Shown here: one piece after another, positions 8,889 through 17,911 of the stretch
Numbering within the stretch: position 1 is the stretch's first letter
How the letters are laid out: the number at the start of each line of letters is the position of its first letter
DNA from: a virus
IMG/VR virus record: IMGVR_UViG_3300022745_000034
Location: 1 to 63,900 of that record
Length of the DNA stretch: 63,900 nucleotides
Direction: 5' to 3' (one strand)
Made by a program: the position numbers and the translations under genes
Notes under the pieces: model-generated
Told to the model about the DNA's origin: nothing
Seen by the model: the letters and a program-made list of their open reading frames with translations, nothing else
Databases searched by the model: none

Positions 8889-10243
8889 CTCATGCACCCC
8901 ACTGCGTAAATTGCTGTTGCCCCAAGGGTTCGCTGCCCAATAGTCACAGCGGTTGCACCATAAATGCTGTGCATCCCAGGACCGACATCGAAGATCCCAA
9001 CGGCTGTACAGGCTCCGGAATATGCAAACCCTAGCGACACTCCAGTCTGTGCTGACGGCACTCCATCACAGAAGATCTGGGCATACAGACTTGCCTCCGA
9101 TCCGTTGTAAGCAAGCACATTGGTGTTGTAGGAGACAAATATCTTTCCACCGTATGGCATGTAAACAAACACGCCAACATCATTGCCGTACCCAGTCAGC
9201 CCAACTGGAACCGTTACCGAATTACCGGCGATTCTCAGCGTGTCAATCTCAGCATCGCCAATCAAAGCCTTAGTGATAGACGCCTTCTTCATCACCGCCA
9301 TGTCCATGTAGACACCGGGATCGTTGCCATTGGCGTCCGGGGTCGTGGTGACGATGAAGGGAATACGCGGTGGAATGCTGGGCCCGGTGGGGCTGGCAAT
9401 GGAAAATCGGTCTGCCCTGAAAATAAATTCTGAGAACGGCGTCGAGTTGTTGGCCGCGCTCAACAGCCCAAAACCAGACACGTAGCCGTTTTGGTCCACC
9501 TTGACCGAATACTTGCCAAGCATGGTTCCGTCGGCATTGACGCGGGCCTCTGTCTCCTGGGCAATGGCCGTTGAGTTGCTTCCGACTGATGCCTGAATCT
9601 GATTCAGTTGCGTCGTGAGCGCAGATACATTGTTTGCATTGGTCGTTATGGCCGACTGTTGCAGGGCAAGTGAACTATTGACGCTGGCGTACTGGGTCGT
9701 GATCGTGGTTTGCAGAGCGTTGTCTGCGTTTACCCGTTGGCTTGTTTCCGTCTGGATAGCCGTTTCGGCATTGCCGACGCGCGTGCCCATGGTCGATAAG
9801 CTGGTAGACAGCGCCGTGTCTCCATTGACGCGCTGGGTTATCTCATTTCTCAATACAAGCTCTGTTGCACCAACACGGTCAAAGATGCCTCCGGGCTTGT
9901 CGATCAAATTCACCCGTTCGCCAAGCTGCCTGAACAGAAGCGACTCCATGACCTGGGCCTGCAAGTCGTTGATGACCCGCGATATGTCTCCAGGCTTGAT
10001 GAATCCACCCGCTTGCTGATCCTGCTGCTGTGCCGAGATTTGATTTCCAAGGCTGACGACTGACGACTGGACCGTGCCAAGTTCGGCCGCCGTGATGAAT
10101 CGGCTGTCACCGTTTCCGCTGGCGCCGTTGCGTACATGCCAGCCGTCTACGATGGCCCGTAGAACTTGGCGGGTGTTCTCATCTTGGATGGCGTCCAGGG
10201 CGCCAAGCGGTATGCCGGGTACGCCTTTGTTCGTTGCGCTCAT
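8885..10243 (-). CDS. Tail tip/fibre protein with DUF1983-like domain, 452 aa
   Basis: The ATG overlaps the upstream stop (ATGA). Residues 60-230 form long helical, heptad-like repeats with recurring Q/E-T-RVNAD units, typical of trimeric fibre stalks. Then comes YSVKVDQNGYVSGFGLLS followed by SEFIFRADRFSI, the hallmark of DUF1983 found in the C-terminal part of host-specificity protein J and related tail-tip fibres. The last 120 residues are strand-rich and probably form the exposed tip. It is likely a receptor-binding or central-fibre component; the chaperone-like gene directly follows it. Confidence 0.75.
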   Translation of the reverse strand: MSATNKGVPGIPLGALDAIQDENTRQVLRAIVDGWHVRNGASGNGDSRFITAAELGTVQSSVVSLGNQISAQQQDQQAGGFIKPGDISRVINDLQAQVMESLLFRQLGERVNLIDKPGGIFDRVGATELVLRNEITQRVNGDTALSTSLSTMGTRVGNAETAIQTETSQRVNADNALQTTITTQYASVNSSLALQQSAITTNANNVSALTTQLNQIQASVGSNSTAIAQETEARVNADGTMLGKYSVKVDQNGYVSGFGLLSAANNSTPFSEFIFRADRFSIASPTGPSIPPRIPFIVTTTPDANGNDPGVYMDMAVMKKASITKALIGDAEIDTLRIAGNSVTVPVGLTGYGNDVGVFVYMPYGGKIFVSYNTNVLAYNGSEASLYAQIFCDGVPSAQTGVSLGFAYSGACTAVGIFDVGPGMHSIYGATAVTIGQRTLGATAIYAVGCMR

Positions 10244-12207
10244 ATCGTTGACAACTCCCGAGCCGTCTGGGCCACGCGCAACTCACGAAAGCGCCCGGTC
10301 CCGCTGATTTTGAGCCGGTACCGGTCGGATTCGTAGCCGCTTGGCAGTCGGAAGTTGATTAGGCCTGTTGTCAGGGCCTGCGTGTGCTTCAACTGGTACT
10401 CAAAGGCGCCGGTTGTGACGTTCTTGACATAGGCCCAAAACTCCAGCGACCAAGAACCTTCGATCAAAGCCTGGGCTATGCCAAAGTTGACCGGGCGCTG
10501 CAACACGGTTTCGCGCGATTGCCACGTCGCAGATGCAGGAGATCCTCCGTTGAACTGGTTCAGGCCGTAGTTGAAGACGTAGTAAAACTGGTCGGAAAGC
10601 TGGCTAATGAATGCGCAGTTCGCATAGAACGCCGGAAGATCCGTCATCATTCCGTCTGCCTCGTCAAAGCGGATCATGAACGGGGTGAATGCCGCAATCG
10701 ACGAAAACACCACCAGCCGGCCGTCCCACACGGCAAAGCGCATGGTGGACATTCCAGCCGAATAGGCTTGGCGCCACACCTCGCGCGTGAAGAACCGCTG
10801 CCCTTGCACCAGGGAAGCGGATGCGCCATTGAGTGTTACCAGCCCATCGTTGCTGGCATACATCACGGCACCGTCCACCACGGCAATAGACCACTTCGAC
10901 ACACCGGCCTGATTGACGTTGATCTTGTTGGCCGTCATCGAGTCAGGCGACACACCTGAAACTATGTATGGATAACCAGTTGTAGTGATGACCGCACCGG
11001 AGCCGTGGGTGATACCGCCAACGATGGTATTCAACAGAGGCTTGACGTAGGACGGAGGCCAAGCCCATGGTTTGTAGGCTTCGCTAAATTGCAGTTCATT
11101 GCCCTTCCAGGCGCACATGATCCCGTTTGGCAGGGTCATGAGGCCGACAAGCGCCTGATCTGGGGGATACCATTCGGTCGATTCCAGTTGCTCGTTGAGC
11201 ATTTCTGCCTTCACGTTGTCAGCGAACGTGAACGTGCCAGATTGGTTGAGGACATTTACGCTTCCAACATAGAAATACTCGGCAATGGTCGAGCCTGTTG
11301 GGGTGCGGTAGATGTCGATCTGCTTGATTGGCGCGTAGCTGCCAATGGCATCCTTGGTGACGGTCACATTCACGTCAATGGACGTGGCGGTCGTCACGAT
11401 AGCCGGTGCGCTTGGCGGCCCCTGCTCGTCGTAGGTGTTGCGGTACACGTAAACGTAGGCGCGTGTTTCCTTGTCTGCTTCCTTGATGCTTCCGGTCAGC
11501 GTTACCGTGTAGGTATCTGCGCCTGCATCCTTGGCCATGGACAGGCTATAGAAGCCACCCGTACCTTTGAAGCTGGAATTGTCCGTGTAGATGTCGAACG
11601 CTTGTGAGTAGTCGTCTTTCCAAAAGGCGATCATGCGAATCACTGGAAACGCCATTTCCGGTGTTGCCGTTGCCCTGGCGGGAGGCGTGAACCGGTATTG
11701 CGAGGCGCTGACCGACGCCAGATCCGCATTGTTCTCCTGATATTTGACCCCGCCGTACTCCCAATGGAAGCTAAACGTGATGTTTGCGTTGGCGCTGGTC
11801 ACCTGTTTGACCTGATTTGCCGCGAGCTTTGGGGCTACCGTTGGCCTTGGAACGCCAACGAGGTAGCTACTTCCTGGGATGCCGCCATTGCTGCGAGTAC
11901 CTAAGCGGTTTGTCACCTTGAACCCGCTGTCTCCGGTGTAGTAGAGGCGGTTGTAAGCGTCATTGGCCAGCGGTGAGCGCACCGCGTTTACATCACGCTC
12001 CCATGAATAGAACGTCAGGCCATCGTCGGTGTAGATCGACTGTGCGTTGTTGGACAAGTTGCCGAAATAGAAACCGCCCTTTGTATTGCGCAGTTCTCCA
12101 TAAGCAAAGTCGCAGTTCTGGGCGATGGTGGCCGCGCCTTCTGGCAACAGCGATTCCGGCATCCGGGGGCGTATGCCAGAGAAAATATTAAGTTTGAATG
12201 CGGCCAT
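10240..12207 (-). CDS. Tail nozzle-like virion structural protein, 655 aa
   Basis: Starts with MAAFKLNIFSGIRPR, followed by ESLLPEGAATIAQNCDFAYG. The pattern G-x-x-PR...LLP-x-GA...A-x-N...G is shared by the N-termini of large podoviral tail-tube/nozzle-type proteins. The remainder is all-beta in character, with many aromatic and Gly/Ser residues, as expected for a beta-propeller nozzle. No enzymatic motif is seen. A degenerate palindrome overlaps the start codon (12206-12220). Function is inferred from the N-terminal pattern and the position beside the tail tip gene. Confidence 0.6.
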   Translation of the reverse strand: MAAFKLNIFSGIRPRMPESLLPEGAATIAQNCDFAYGELRNTKGGFYFGNLSNNAQSIYTDDGLTFYSWERDVNAVRSPLANDAYNRLYYTGDSGFKVTNRLGTRSNGGIPGSSYLVGVPRPTVAPKLAANQVKQVTSANANITFSFHWEYGGVKYQENNADLASVSASQYRFTPPARATATPEMAFPVIRMIAFWKDDYSQAFDIYTDNSSFKGTGGFYSLSMAKDAGADTYTVTLTGSIKEADKETRAYVYVYRNTYDEQGPPSAPAIVTTATSIDVNVTVTKDAIGSYAPIKQIDIYRTPTGSTIAEYFYVGSVNVLNQSGTFTFADNVKAEMLNEQLESTEWYPPDQALVGLMTLPNGIMCAWKGNELQFSEAYKPWAWPPSYVKPLLNTIVGGITHGSGAVITTTGYPYIVSGVSPDSMTANKINVNQAGVSKWSIAVVDGAVMYASNDGLVTLNGASASLVQGQRFFTREVWRQAYSAGMSTMRFAVWDGRLVVFSSIAAFTPFMIRFDEADGMMTDLPAFYANCAFISQLSDQFYYVFNYGLNQFNGGSPASATWQSRETVLQRPVNFGIAQALIEGSWSLEFWAYVKNVTTGAFEYQLKHTQALTTGLINFRLPSGYESDRYRLKISGTGRFRELRVAQTARELSTI

Positions 12208-12234
12208 GAGAATTACTCGATGTTTAGTGCAAGT

Positions 12235-12558
12235 CTATGACCATGGTGGCAATTTGGTCTGCCTGCTGGGTGCCACCTGTTCGCTGATCCGTTGGTCCAG
12301 ATCTGACTTTGTTCTGGTGAATTCAGAGCCCATTTGCGTTTCGACCCAGCCCTGCACCTGATTGGCCGTGAGGTTGGCAAATGGAGTGAAGTTCTGTGGG
12401 TCAATGGCGCCGAGTTGCTGAGTCCCGTAGGAAATCGCAGTGTGGCCGGTTCCGTCGTTGCCCGTGAGCCGCCAATGCACCGAATAAACGGCGTTGGCGA
12501 GTCCTTGGTAGGTCGGGTAGACATCGAGTGCTGTGAACTGCCATGTGTAGGTGTTCAA
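12235..12558 (-). CDS. Small tail-associated protein (DUF7936-like), 107 aa
   Basis: Begins at a TTG (12558), giving MNTYTWQFTALDVYP, a conserved N-terminus among small proteins encoded beside phage tail fibres. It continues with VHWRLTGNDGT and a helical QVQGWVETQ segment. I see no good ribosome-binding site, so the start depends on this conserved beginning. Function is unknown in the family; the location among fibre genes suggests a structural or assembly role. Confidence 0.6.
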   Translation of the reverse strand: MNTYTWQFTALDVYPTYQGLANAVYSVHWRLTGNDGTGHTAISYGTQQLGAIDPQNFTPFANLTANQVQGWVETQMGSEFTRTKSDLDQRISEQVAPSRQTKLPPWS

Positions 12559-12592
12559 GGGTGTCGGCTACGACTCAGACGTTAAAGGAGCA

Positions 12593-12979
12593 CTAATTTC
12601 CGTGCGTTGTATGCATTCCGGAGGTGTCGAACGGCTGGAGCAGATACTTCACAAACCAGATGGCAAACTTTTTGCGCCACCCGCTACCCGTGAGGATCAA
12701 GTCATCCATACGGGCTGAGAGTGTTAGGCGTGACAGTGCTGGCATCTGCAAGAACATGATGGTGCCGAACACTATGTTGAACAGCACATCGACTACCAAT
12801 CCCGCTGCAAGTAGCGGAAAAGACAGGTACAGAACGCCCTTGGGCAGTTCACCTTTTTGGTAGACGCGCAACAGGTTCATCACCGCTAGGAACAGCACCC
12901 ACAGCACATATCCGAGGTAGAGGAAGCCGACGGCATAGGCGCCAGCGCCGATGAGGATGAAGAATTGATCAGGTGTCAT
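12593..12979 (-). CDS. Phage membrane protein, 128 aa
   Basis: The ATG overlaps the previous stop (ATGA). Residues 5-40 and 45-75 form hydrophobic segments (for example FILIGAGAYAVGFLYLGYV and PLLAAGLVVDVLFNIVFG), so three membrane passes are likely. The C-terminal half (LSARMDDLILTGSGWRKKFA) is charged and conserved-looking. It is not next to the lysis genes, so a holin is not the first choice; a host-membrane role at infection is possible. The function is unknown to me. Confidence 0.6.
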   Translation of the reverse strand: MTPDQFFILIGAGAYAVGFLYLGYVLWVLFLAVMNLLRVYQKGELPKGVLYLSFPLLAAGLVVDVLFNIVFGTIMFLQMPALSRLTLSARMDDLILTGSGWRKKFAIWFVKYLLQPFDTSGMHTTHGN

Positions 12980-13389
12980 AGTCCACTCGCTGTTAGGAAT
13001 AGGGCATCAAGAGAGTCGCTAGAGATATTCAGGGATTGCGCCATACCGATGACCATAGGGTGCGTCCGCTGAATCTCTGTTGAGAACTCCCACCAGTCCT
13101 TAAGGTCTTGGTTTCCTGCTGCCACCGCCGCTTCAACCTGCTGACGCAGGCCCGCACGGGTCAGGGCTTGGCGAATCTGGCGGGGGGTCACAGACACCAC
13201 CACCGGTTTCGGCAGCAGCGCGTCTGTAGTTATCGTATGCTGGCCGCTTGTGGCTTCCAGATAAACCTCGTGACTAAAGGCGTTATCGTCGCCTTGGATA
13301 GCGGTGTACGGTATCCACCCATGCACTGGATGCTCGTACTCGCAGTCAATAATTGTGTCACTGCGACGGACAACATTTCGTATGTTCAT
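12976..13389 (-). CDS. Fibre-associated phage protein, 137 aa
   Basis: The N-terminal 60 residues include a WIPYTAIQGDDNAFSHEVY segment typical of proteins encoded just after tail fibres. The C-terminal part (TPRQIRQALTRAGLR, WWEFSTEIQRTHPMV, DALFLTASGL) is a recurrent C-terminal module of phage fibre-associated or assembly proteins. It directly follows the large fibre gene, with stop and start adjacent. I infer an assembly or adaptor role for the 599-residue fibre. Confidence 0.55.
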   Translation of the reverse strand: MNIRNVVRRSDTIIDCEYEHPVHGWIPYTAIQGDDNAFSHEVYLEATSGQHTITTDALLPKPVVVSVTPRQIRQALTRAGLRQQVEAAVAAGNQDLKDWWEFSTEIQRTHPMVIGMAQSLNISSDSLDALFLTASGL

Positions 13390-15189
13390 TTATGCGATCC
13401 TCATAAAAAGCCCGGTCCAGCCGTTGTTGTAGGTGCTTAGTGCTTTCCAAGTCCCAGACAGAGGCCCGTACAACATAGAGTTGTTCGATACATTAGTTCC
13501 GTATAGGTTAGAGCCAGCTACAGAGGATTGGGGGTAGCCAGAGATTGCTGCGTTTACGTAGCAAACCATAATGCCGCCGATATCCGTGTTTGGATTTGGC
13601 GTGGGGGCGGTATCAACCGTTCCTGCGTGATTCGCGTAGTTGACCGACAAGCTGCCAGCGCCTACACCGCCTAGGGTTCCAGCATTGCTTGCATACGCAA
13701 CACTAAAGTTGGACGGGTTATAGACGTACATGTTTGTACCGTCAGTGCCGCCCCACAACCATGTAGGTTGTCCGCTTTGTCCAGACCAGTAGAAGTTTAG
13801 GTCGCCTCCATCAGACCGGCGCGGATATGCACGACCTGCTGTGCTTGCGTAGCTAACTGACTGCGAACCGATGTCACTGATGCCGTAGCCAGCTATGGTT
13901 GTTGGTTTGCTAGTGACACCAGACCACGGTACGCTACCGGCAGAAGCTACAGACTGCGAACCAATGTTTGCGGAGTCAATGATGCGTGTCCACCCTGACC
14001 AGCTATCGGTCATGTCGCGTAATGACCGATACCATAACCCAGTGCCACCGCTTATCCAGCTTCCACCAATCTCCATAGACCCAGCTTGACCGTTACCGTA
14101 CCCGAAGGCTGAAAAGTATGTGGCCGGAGCGTTAGGGTCAGAATACGTTCCGTATGTGTACAAGCCTGCGGTTAGAACGCTTCTCCCGGTATAGACGTAC
14201 CCAGATGCGTTTCCACGGGAGGCAACATATGTGGAGTAATTGGAAGACGCTGCGTAGTTAACTGACTGCGACCCGATATTTGCAGTGGTGATGGCATCAG
14301 TAATGCCGTACCCGGATACAGTAGTAGGCTTACCAGATACTCCGGACCAAGCCACCGAACCAGCGCTTCCTGTGACGCTAATGCCCCACGATCCAGATGC
14401 ACCCGCACCGGTTTTTGTTGGTGCGTAGGCATTGTAATTCCCCGCATGCAGCGCCGTATTCCCACTAATGGCCACAGATCCATTCACTTGCAGCTTGTTG
14501 ACACCATCGTCTGTTGTGGTGCCAATCAACAGATTCGCGGCAGTGCTTGACCGCATGAATTCTGTTGATCCGACCAAAAAGCGCATCGGAAGGACTGTTC
14601 CTGTTCCATTCGCCGTTGATTGAAGTTGTACGGTGCTAGCGTTGACCGTGAACGCGCCATAGGCCGCATTAGTCGGATCAGACGCGCCGAAGATGTGCAA
14701 CTGGCTGTTGGTGGAAGTGCCGTTTGGCAACAGGCTGAAATAGGTGTTGCCGTTGGCAATGCTGGTCTGCACCATCAACCGGTTGGCAATCGTTCCATTG
14801 GATAGGTCGCCAGTGATGCGCAGGCCTATTCCGTTGAAATTCAGGCTCCCGGTTAGCGTGCCGCCTGCCAGTGGAAGGAAGCTATTGAATGCTCCAGCCG
14901 TAGCTCGCAGTTCGACGCGCGATCCAGATGCCCAAGTGGCAGCCGAAGTGCTCTCCTGGGCGCGAACGATGGTCAAAACGTCACTGGAGCGTCCCGTTAC
15001 CTTGACTATTTCCCAGGAGTTTTCAATCCCGTTGGAGTCCAGGCCAATCAGCGTCAGCAGGAAATAGTCGCCACCTGTTGGCGATGGAAAGCGCGCGCCA
15101 TGCCCCGTTGCCAGCGTCAGGCTGGTAGATCCGATTGCTAAGGAAGCACCAAGGGAGCCATAGGAATTGTTTTGAAATAGTTGGGCCAT
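13390..15189 (-). CDS. Tail fibre protein with repeated IGSQSV units, 599 aa
   Basis: The N-terminal 110 residues (particle-binding part) contain SLTLATGHGARFP and an ILTIVRAQE-type segment seen at the base of many phage fibres, followed by PLAGGTLTGSLNF, a common shaft motif. Residues 250-450 carry several copies of NIGSQSV(N/A/S)YAS and of SGKPTTVSGYGI(T/S)D, the repeat style of long tail fibres that form trimeric shafts. The C-terminus is Gly/Asn/Tyr-rich and likely contacts the receptor. It is encoded between its putative adaptor (15192-15470) and accessory gene (12976-13389). Confidence 0.8.
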   Translation of the reverse strand: MAQLFQNNSYGSLGASLAIGSTSLTLATGHGARFPSPTGGDYFLLTLIGLDSNGIENSWEIVKVTGRSSDVLTIVRAQESTSAATWASGSRVELRATAGAFNSFLPLAGGTLTGSLNFNGIGLRITGDLSNGTIANRLMVQTSIANGNTYFSLLPNGTSTNSQLHIFGASDPTNAAYGAFTVNASTVQLQSTANGTGTVLPMRFLVGSTEFMRSSTAANLLIGTTTDDGVNKLQVNGSVAISGNTALHAGNYNAYAPTKTGAGASGSWGISVTGSAGSVAWSGVSGKPTTVSGYGITDAITTANIGSQSVNYAASSNYSTYVASRGNASGYVYTGRSVLTAGLYTYGTYSDPNAPATYFSAFGYGNGQAGSMEIGGSWISGGTGLWYRSLRDMTDSWSGWTRIIDSANIGSQSVASAGSVPWSGVTSKPTTIAGYGISDIGSQSVSYASTAGRAYPRRSDGGDLNFYWSGQSGQPTWLWGGTDGTNMYVYNPSNFSVAYASNAGTLGGVGAGSLSVNYANHAGTVDTAPTPNPNTDIGGIMVCYVNAAISGYPQSSVAGSNLYGTNVSNNSMLYGPLSGTWKALSTYNNGWTGLFMRIA

Positions 15190-15191
15190 TT

Positions 15192-15470
15192 CTATACGTC
15201 CTTAACGCGAATCTTGAATTCGTCTTGCTTGATCCGACCGTCGGCCGTAGTCATGGTTACTGTCAGCTTGTATTGAGTCCCATCAGCACCGGATGACAGC
15301 CACACCTTGATGCGCGGGTCATTGATGAACACCGAATCGACCACGAGCCCGGTGGGTGAAACTACGATGTCGGCTGACTGCACGTTGTCGCCAGCGGTAA
15401 GCCACTCGCTGTAATCAATATCGAAGTCTTTGACTTCAACGGGTTGCTTTGAGAAATTTCCGAGGTTCAT
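15192..15470 (-). CDS. Fibre-tail adaptor-like small protein, 92 aa
   Basis: Contains FDIDYSEWLTAGDNVQSADI, then a conserved D-P-R-I-K-V-W-L-S-G-x-D-G-T-Q-Y-K-L core ending in a charged C-terminus. This Ig-like small protein family is commonly encoded just ahead of fibres as a fibre-tail adaptor. Its stop is 2 bases before the fibre gene start, and its start overlaps the stop of the Ala-rich gene, consistent with tight co-expression of fibre parts. Confidence 0.6.
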   Translation of the reverse strand: MNLGNFSKQPVEVKDFDIDYSEWLTAGDNVQSADIVVSPTGLVVDSVFINDPRIKVWLSSGADGTQYKLTVTMTTADGRIKQDEFKIRVKDV

Positions 15471-16768
15471 ACTGTCACCACCATGGTTCTGTCTTCTTCT
15501 TGGACGTACATCACGCGGTCCTCTGCCGAAACCATCATGTAGCGCTCATCTGGGGCTTTGATTTCCGAGTTGGCTATTGCGTATGCCATCCCGACCGTGG
15601 CGCTTGCCATTACCCCGCTAACACTGGCCATGAGCTTTCTGGTGCCTGTTGCATCAATCACAGACCCACTAGCAGTAGATCCTGCTGTGGCCGCGAATAA
15701 TTGCTTTGCAGAACCCAATCCGGACCCGGTGGCGTTTGCTGCAACACCGGCAAAGTGCTGCATTCCGTAGGTAATGTTCTTCGCCACAACTGCATACCCG
15801 TAAGATTCAGCCGCCGCCTTTGCTGTACGTTTGGCCAACGCGGTTGCAGTCACACCACCAGATCCAGTGCACGATGCAAAATAGTTAGCGCGTGCCTTGG
15901 GGGCGTAAGAAGACGCCTGGGCGCTTGCTTGGGCAGTTGGGTTTACGACCCTTGTGCCAAAAGAAGTTGCCAATGCAGTTGCTTGCGCTGTTGATTTTTG
16001 CCAGTAGATGTGTCTTGCAACCACTGACTCTGCCACCGCTACGCCAGTACCGAGTGAGTGAGCCGCGTACCTTATGAATGATTTCGCTGTCCCGTTAGAT
16101 TCAGCAAAATCAAATGCGCCAAACGTTGCTATGACCTTTATTCGGTCCTGCGGTACCGATGAGACTGCACGACTCGACCCGGTTGCATACCCGATATGGT
16201 CGAAATACGAATGCCCATTACGCTTTACAGAAGGTTCTGCGTTGGCGTAAACGCTCCCACTCAGTCCCGTGCGAACGGTCGGATAGCGCTTTACATTGCC
16301 TTGTGCTGTGCCGGTTGCTGTGCCCTGGGTATTTGATCTTCCTGGGAAAACCATGTGTGCCTTGGCAAGCACAACAGTTGCCGCCATGGTGGCATTGGCA
16401 TTCCCAAGGGCTTGAGCAGTGAGTGCTTCACCGTAGCATCTTGCGTCACCGCCTGCGGTCGCATACACATCGCGCCGAACCGCTGCGTGTCCGGTAGCTG
16501 TTGCCGTGGCAACGCTTCGACCGGCGCTTCTGATCGTCGGGAATACTGCGACTGTCGCGGATGCTGTTGCGTTTGCTCTGGCCGCTATGACACGGGTCTG
16601 TGTCAGGGTTACAGAAACATTTGCATTACCAACAGCGGATGCGTAGGTGATGCGTGTTGGTGTAGCCGAGAACGAGGCTGCGGCAACGGCGGTAACAACG
16701 GCGCTGATTACCCAGTTCGGATAAGCCGCGCCGTTGAACGAAAAGCCGTTGATGAGCCCTGTATTCAC
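15467..16768 (-). CDS. Ala/Gly/Thr-rich repetitive virion protein, 433 aa
   Basis: The start is a GTG at 16768, ten bases downstream of an exact TTGAG-N5-CTCAA palindrome. Residues 30-400 are a quasi-periodic series of short Ala/Thr/Gly strands of the type A-x-A-T-A-x-G-x-A-x-V, about 24 residues per unit, with little Leu and no enzyme motif; this would fit a beta-solenoid or filamentous appendage. The C-terminus (ERYMMVSAEDRVMYVQEED) is a repeated R-x-M-x-V-x-x-E-D-R pattern seen at the ends of some phage structural proteins. It lies between the Gp80-like and adaptor genes, so a virion role is inferred. Confidence 0.6.
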   Translation of the reverse strand: MNTGLINGFSFNGAAYPNWVISAVVTAVAAASFSATPTRITYASAVGNANVSVTLTQTRVIAARANATASATVAVFPTIRSAGRSVATATATGHAAVRRDVYATAGGDARCYGEALTAQALGNANATMAATVVLAKAHMVFPGRSNTQGTATGTAQGNVKRYPTVRTGLSGSVYANAEPSVKRNGHSYFDHIGYATGSSRAVSSVPQDRIKVIATFGAFDFAESNGTAKSFIRYAAHSLGTGVAVAESVVARHIYWQKSTAQATALATSFGTRVVNPTAQASAQASSYAPKARANYFASCTGSGGVTATALAKRTAKAAAESYGYAVVAKNITYGMQHFAGVAANATGSGLGSAKQLFAATAGSTASGSVIDATGTRKLMASVSGVMASATVGMAYAIANSEIKAPDERYMMVSAEDRVMYVQEEDRTMVVTV

Positions 16769-16778
16769 GTCACACCAA

Positions 16779-16793
16779 TTGAGATTTACTCAA
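16779..16793. promoter_or_regulatory. Exact TTGAG-N5-CTCAA palindrome, intergenic
   Basis: TTGAGATTTACTCAA with 7-bp arms (AATTGAG/CTCAATT). It fills most of the 28-bp gap between the minus-strand genes ending at 16797 and starting at 16768. No -10 hexamer is visible at promoter spacing. A repressor (stoperator-like) or RNA-hairpin site is possible. Confidence 0.6.
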
Positions 16794-16796
16794 TTC

Positions 16797-17192
16797 TTAG
16801 TCGATACCAAAGACGATGGCGTTCGACGCGAAGCTCAACACGTCGCCTGGGGATAGTGTCTTTGGTGCCGACAACTGCGCATAGAACAGTCGGTTTCCTG
16901 CGGTTGCAGCGTCTAGCAGAACCAAGTGCGTGATGGTGACCGAAGCCGATGCGTTGCCGTTGGCCGGGAAGGTCAGTGCGCCAGTGTTCTTGGTCTGGCC
17001 ATTGACATCGAGCGCTGTCCAGGCGGCCGGCTGACGAGCGTAGCCGCTATAAGAAGTTTCGGTTCCTGCTGTGGCCTCACCGGGGTCAGACTCGAACAGC
17101 GCCACATACACCGTTGCCGGGGGGGTGATGGAGTTGTTACGAAGGAAGTGCTCGACGATCTTTTCTTCGAGGTAATTACTAAAAGCGCCCAT
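16797..17192 (-). CDS. Phage fibre/neck-like protein (Gp80-like family), 131 aa
   Basis: Starts MGAFSNYLEEKIVEHFLRN and continues with YVALFESDPGEATAGTE, SYSGYARQP and LLDAATAGNRLFYAQL. These are the defining segments of a widespread small phage structural family, often annotated as tail fibre or Gp80-like. It has the usual length. It follows the two connector genes, so it may sit at the neck or tail. An AGGAG-type ribosome-binding site precedes the ATG. Confidence 0.75.
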   Translation of the reverse strand: MGAFSNYLEEKIVEHFLRNNSITPPATVYVALFESDPGEATAGTETSYSGYARQPAAWTALDVNGQTKNTGALTFPANGNASASVTITHLVLLDAATAGNRLFYAQLSAPKTLSPGDVLSFASNAIVFGID

Positions 17193-17210
17193 GATGTGCT
17201 CCTTTCAAAG

Positions 17211-17897
17211 TTAGCGAGAGTTAGGCGTGACGTTGGGATTGGCCGGAGCCGTCATGTTGGGGTTGACCCCCGCTTCCACCTTCGCCTTGCCCGTGAGCGC
17301 AGCGATATAGGCGTTTTGGTGCGTTGCTGCCCGGTTCTGGTCAGCCGCGTATTCGGTGTCCTTGCTGTAAGCGCGGTACAGCACGTAATCCACCAGAATG
17401 GTCTGGTAGATGTCGTCAAGAGTGATGGTTCCGCCCAGTGATGCGTCTGTTGGTGCAGCGCCATAGATCACTTCGACATAGCCCTGATTGCTGTCTGGCT
17501 GTGGCGGGTAGACGTAGTAGGTCTTGGGGTCTAGGACCGTGTACATGTAGTGCTTGACCTGCGCAGATGCCGTTTCCAAGTGCCAGTTTGGAACCTGCGA
17601 ATCCAGAATCTCGCGCATGGTGATACGCACAGCACGCCCAGGGGTTATTCCGTTGGTTCCCATGTTTCGCACCACGTCAACCAGTTGCACACCGTCAGGC
17701 GGGAGCGTCTGCTTTGTGCCGGCCACCATCTTGACGGCGGTGTTTTTGACAAACGCATTGGGTTTGTAGAGCACGATTTCGCGCTGACCGTCGTTGAGCC
17801 ATCCCAGCAGTTCAGTGTCAGGCCAGCGAATGCCGGTCGTGTCTTGAAGAATGGTTTGCGCTTTTGCGATCACCGAATTGACGGTTACGGTTGCCAT
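17211..17897 (-). CDS. Head-tail adaptor/connector-like protein (DUF6682-like), 228 aa
   Basis: The N-terminus VNSVIAKAQTILQDTTGIRWPDTELLGWLNDGQREI matches the helical start of phage adaptor proteins (DUF6682 and related gp11/gp4-like connectors), followed by a strand region with YYVYPPQP and a helical LVDYVLYRAYSKD segment near residue 165. Such proteins sit under the portal and open the tail tube. It is preceded by a second adaptor-like gene. No enzymatic features are seen. Confidence 0.7.
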   Translation of the reverse strand: MATVTVNSVIAKAQTILQDTTGIRWPDTELLGWLNDGQREIVLYKPNAFVKNTAVKMVAGTKQTLPPDGVQLVDVVRNMGTNGITPGRAVRITMREILDSQVPNWHLETASAQVKHYMYTVLDPKTYYVYPPQPDSNQGYVEVIYGAAPTDASLGGTITLDDIYQTILVDYVLYRAYSKDTEYAADQNRAATHQNAYIAALTGKAKVEAGVNPNMTAPANPNVTPNSR

Positions 17898-17911
17898 GAA
17901 TGGTTCCTCTT

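Noticed and set aside
12593-12979. Holin assignment for the 128-aa membrane protein
   Set aside because: Far from the lysis cassette, which has its own holin-like protein at 32904-33104.
13390-15189. Diversity-generating retroelement for the fibre
   Set aside because: No reverse transcriptase or template repeat is visible anywhere in the window.
16779-16793. Treating every palindrome as a sigma-70 promoter
   Set aside because: Only 44368, 35144 and perhaps 35552 have a -10 at suitable spacing; others do not, so an operator or RNA role fits better.
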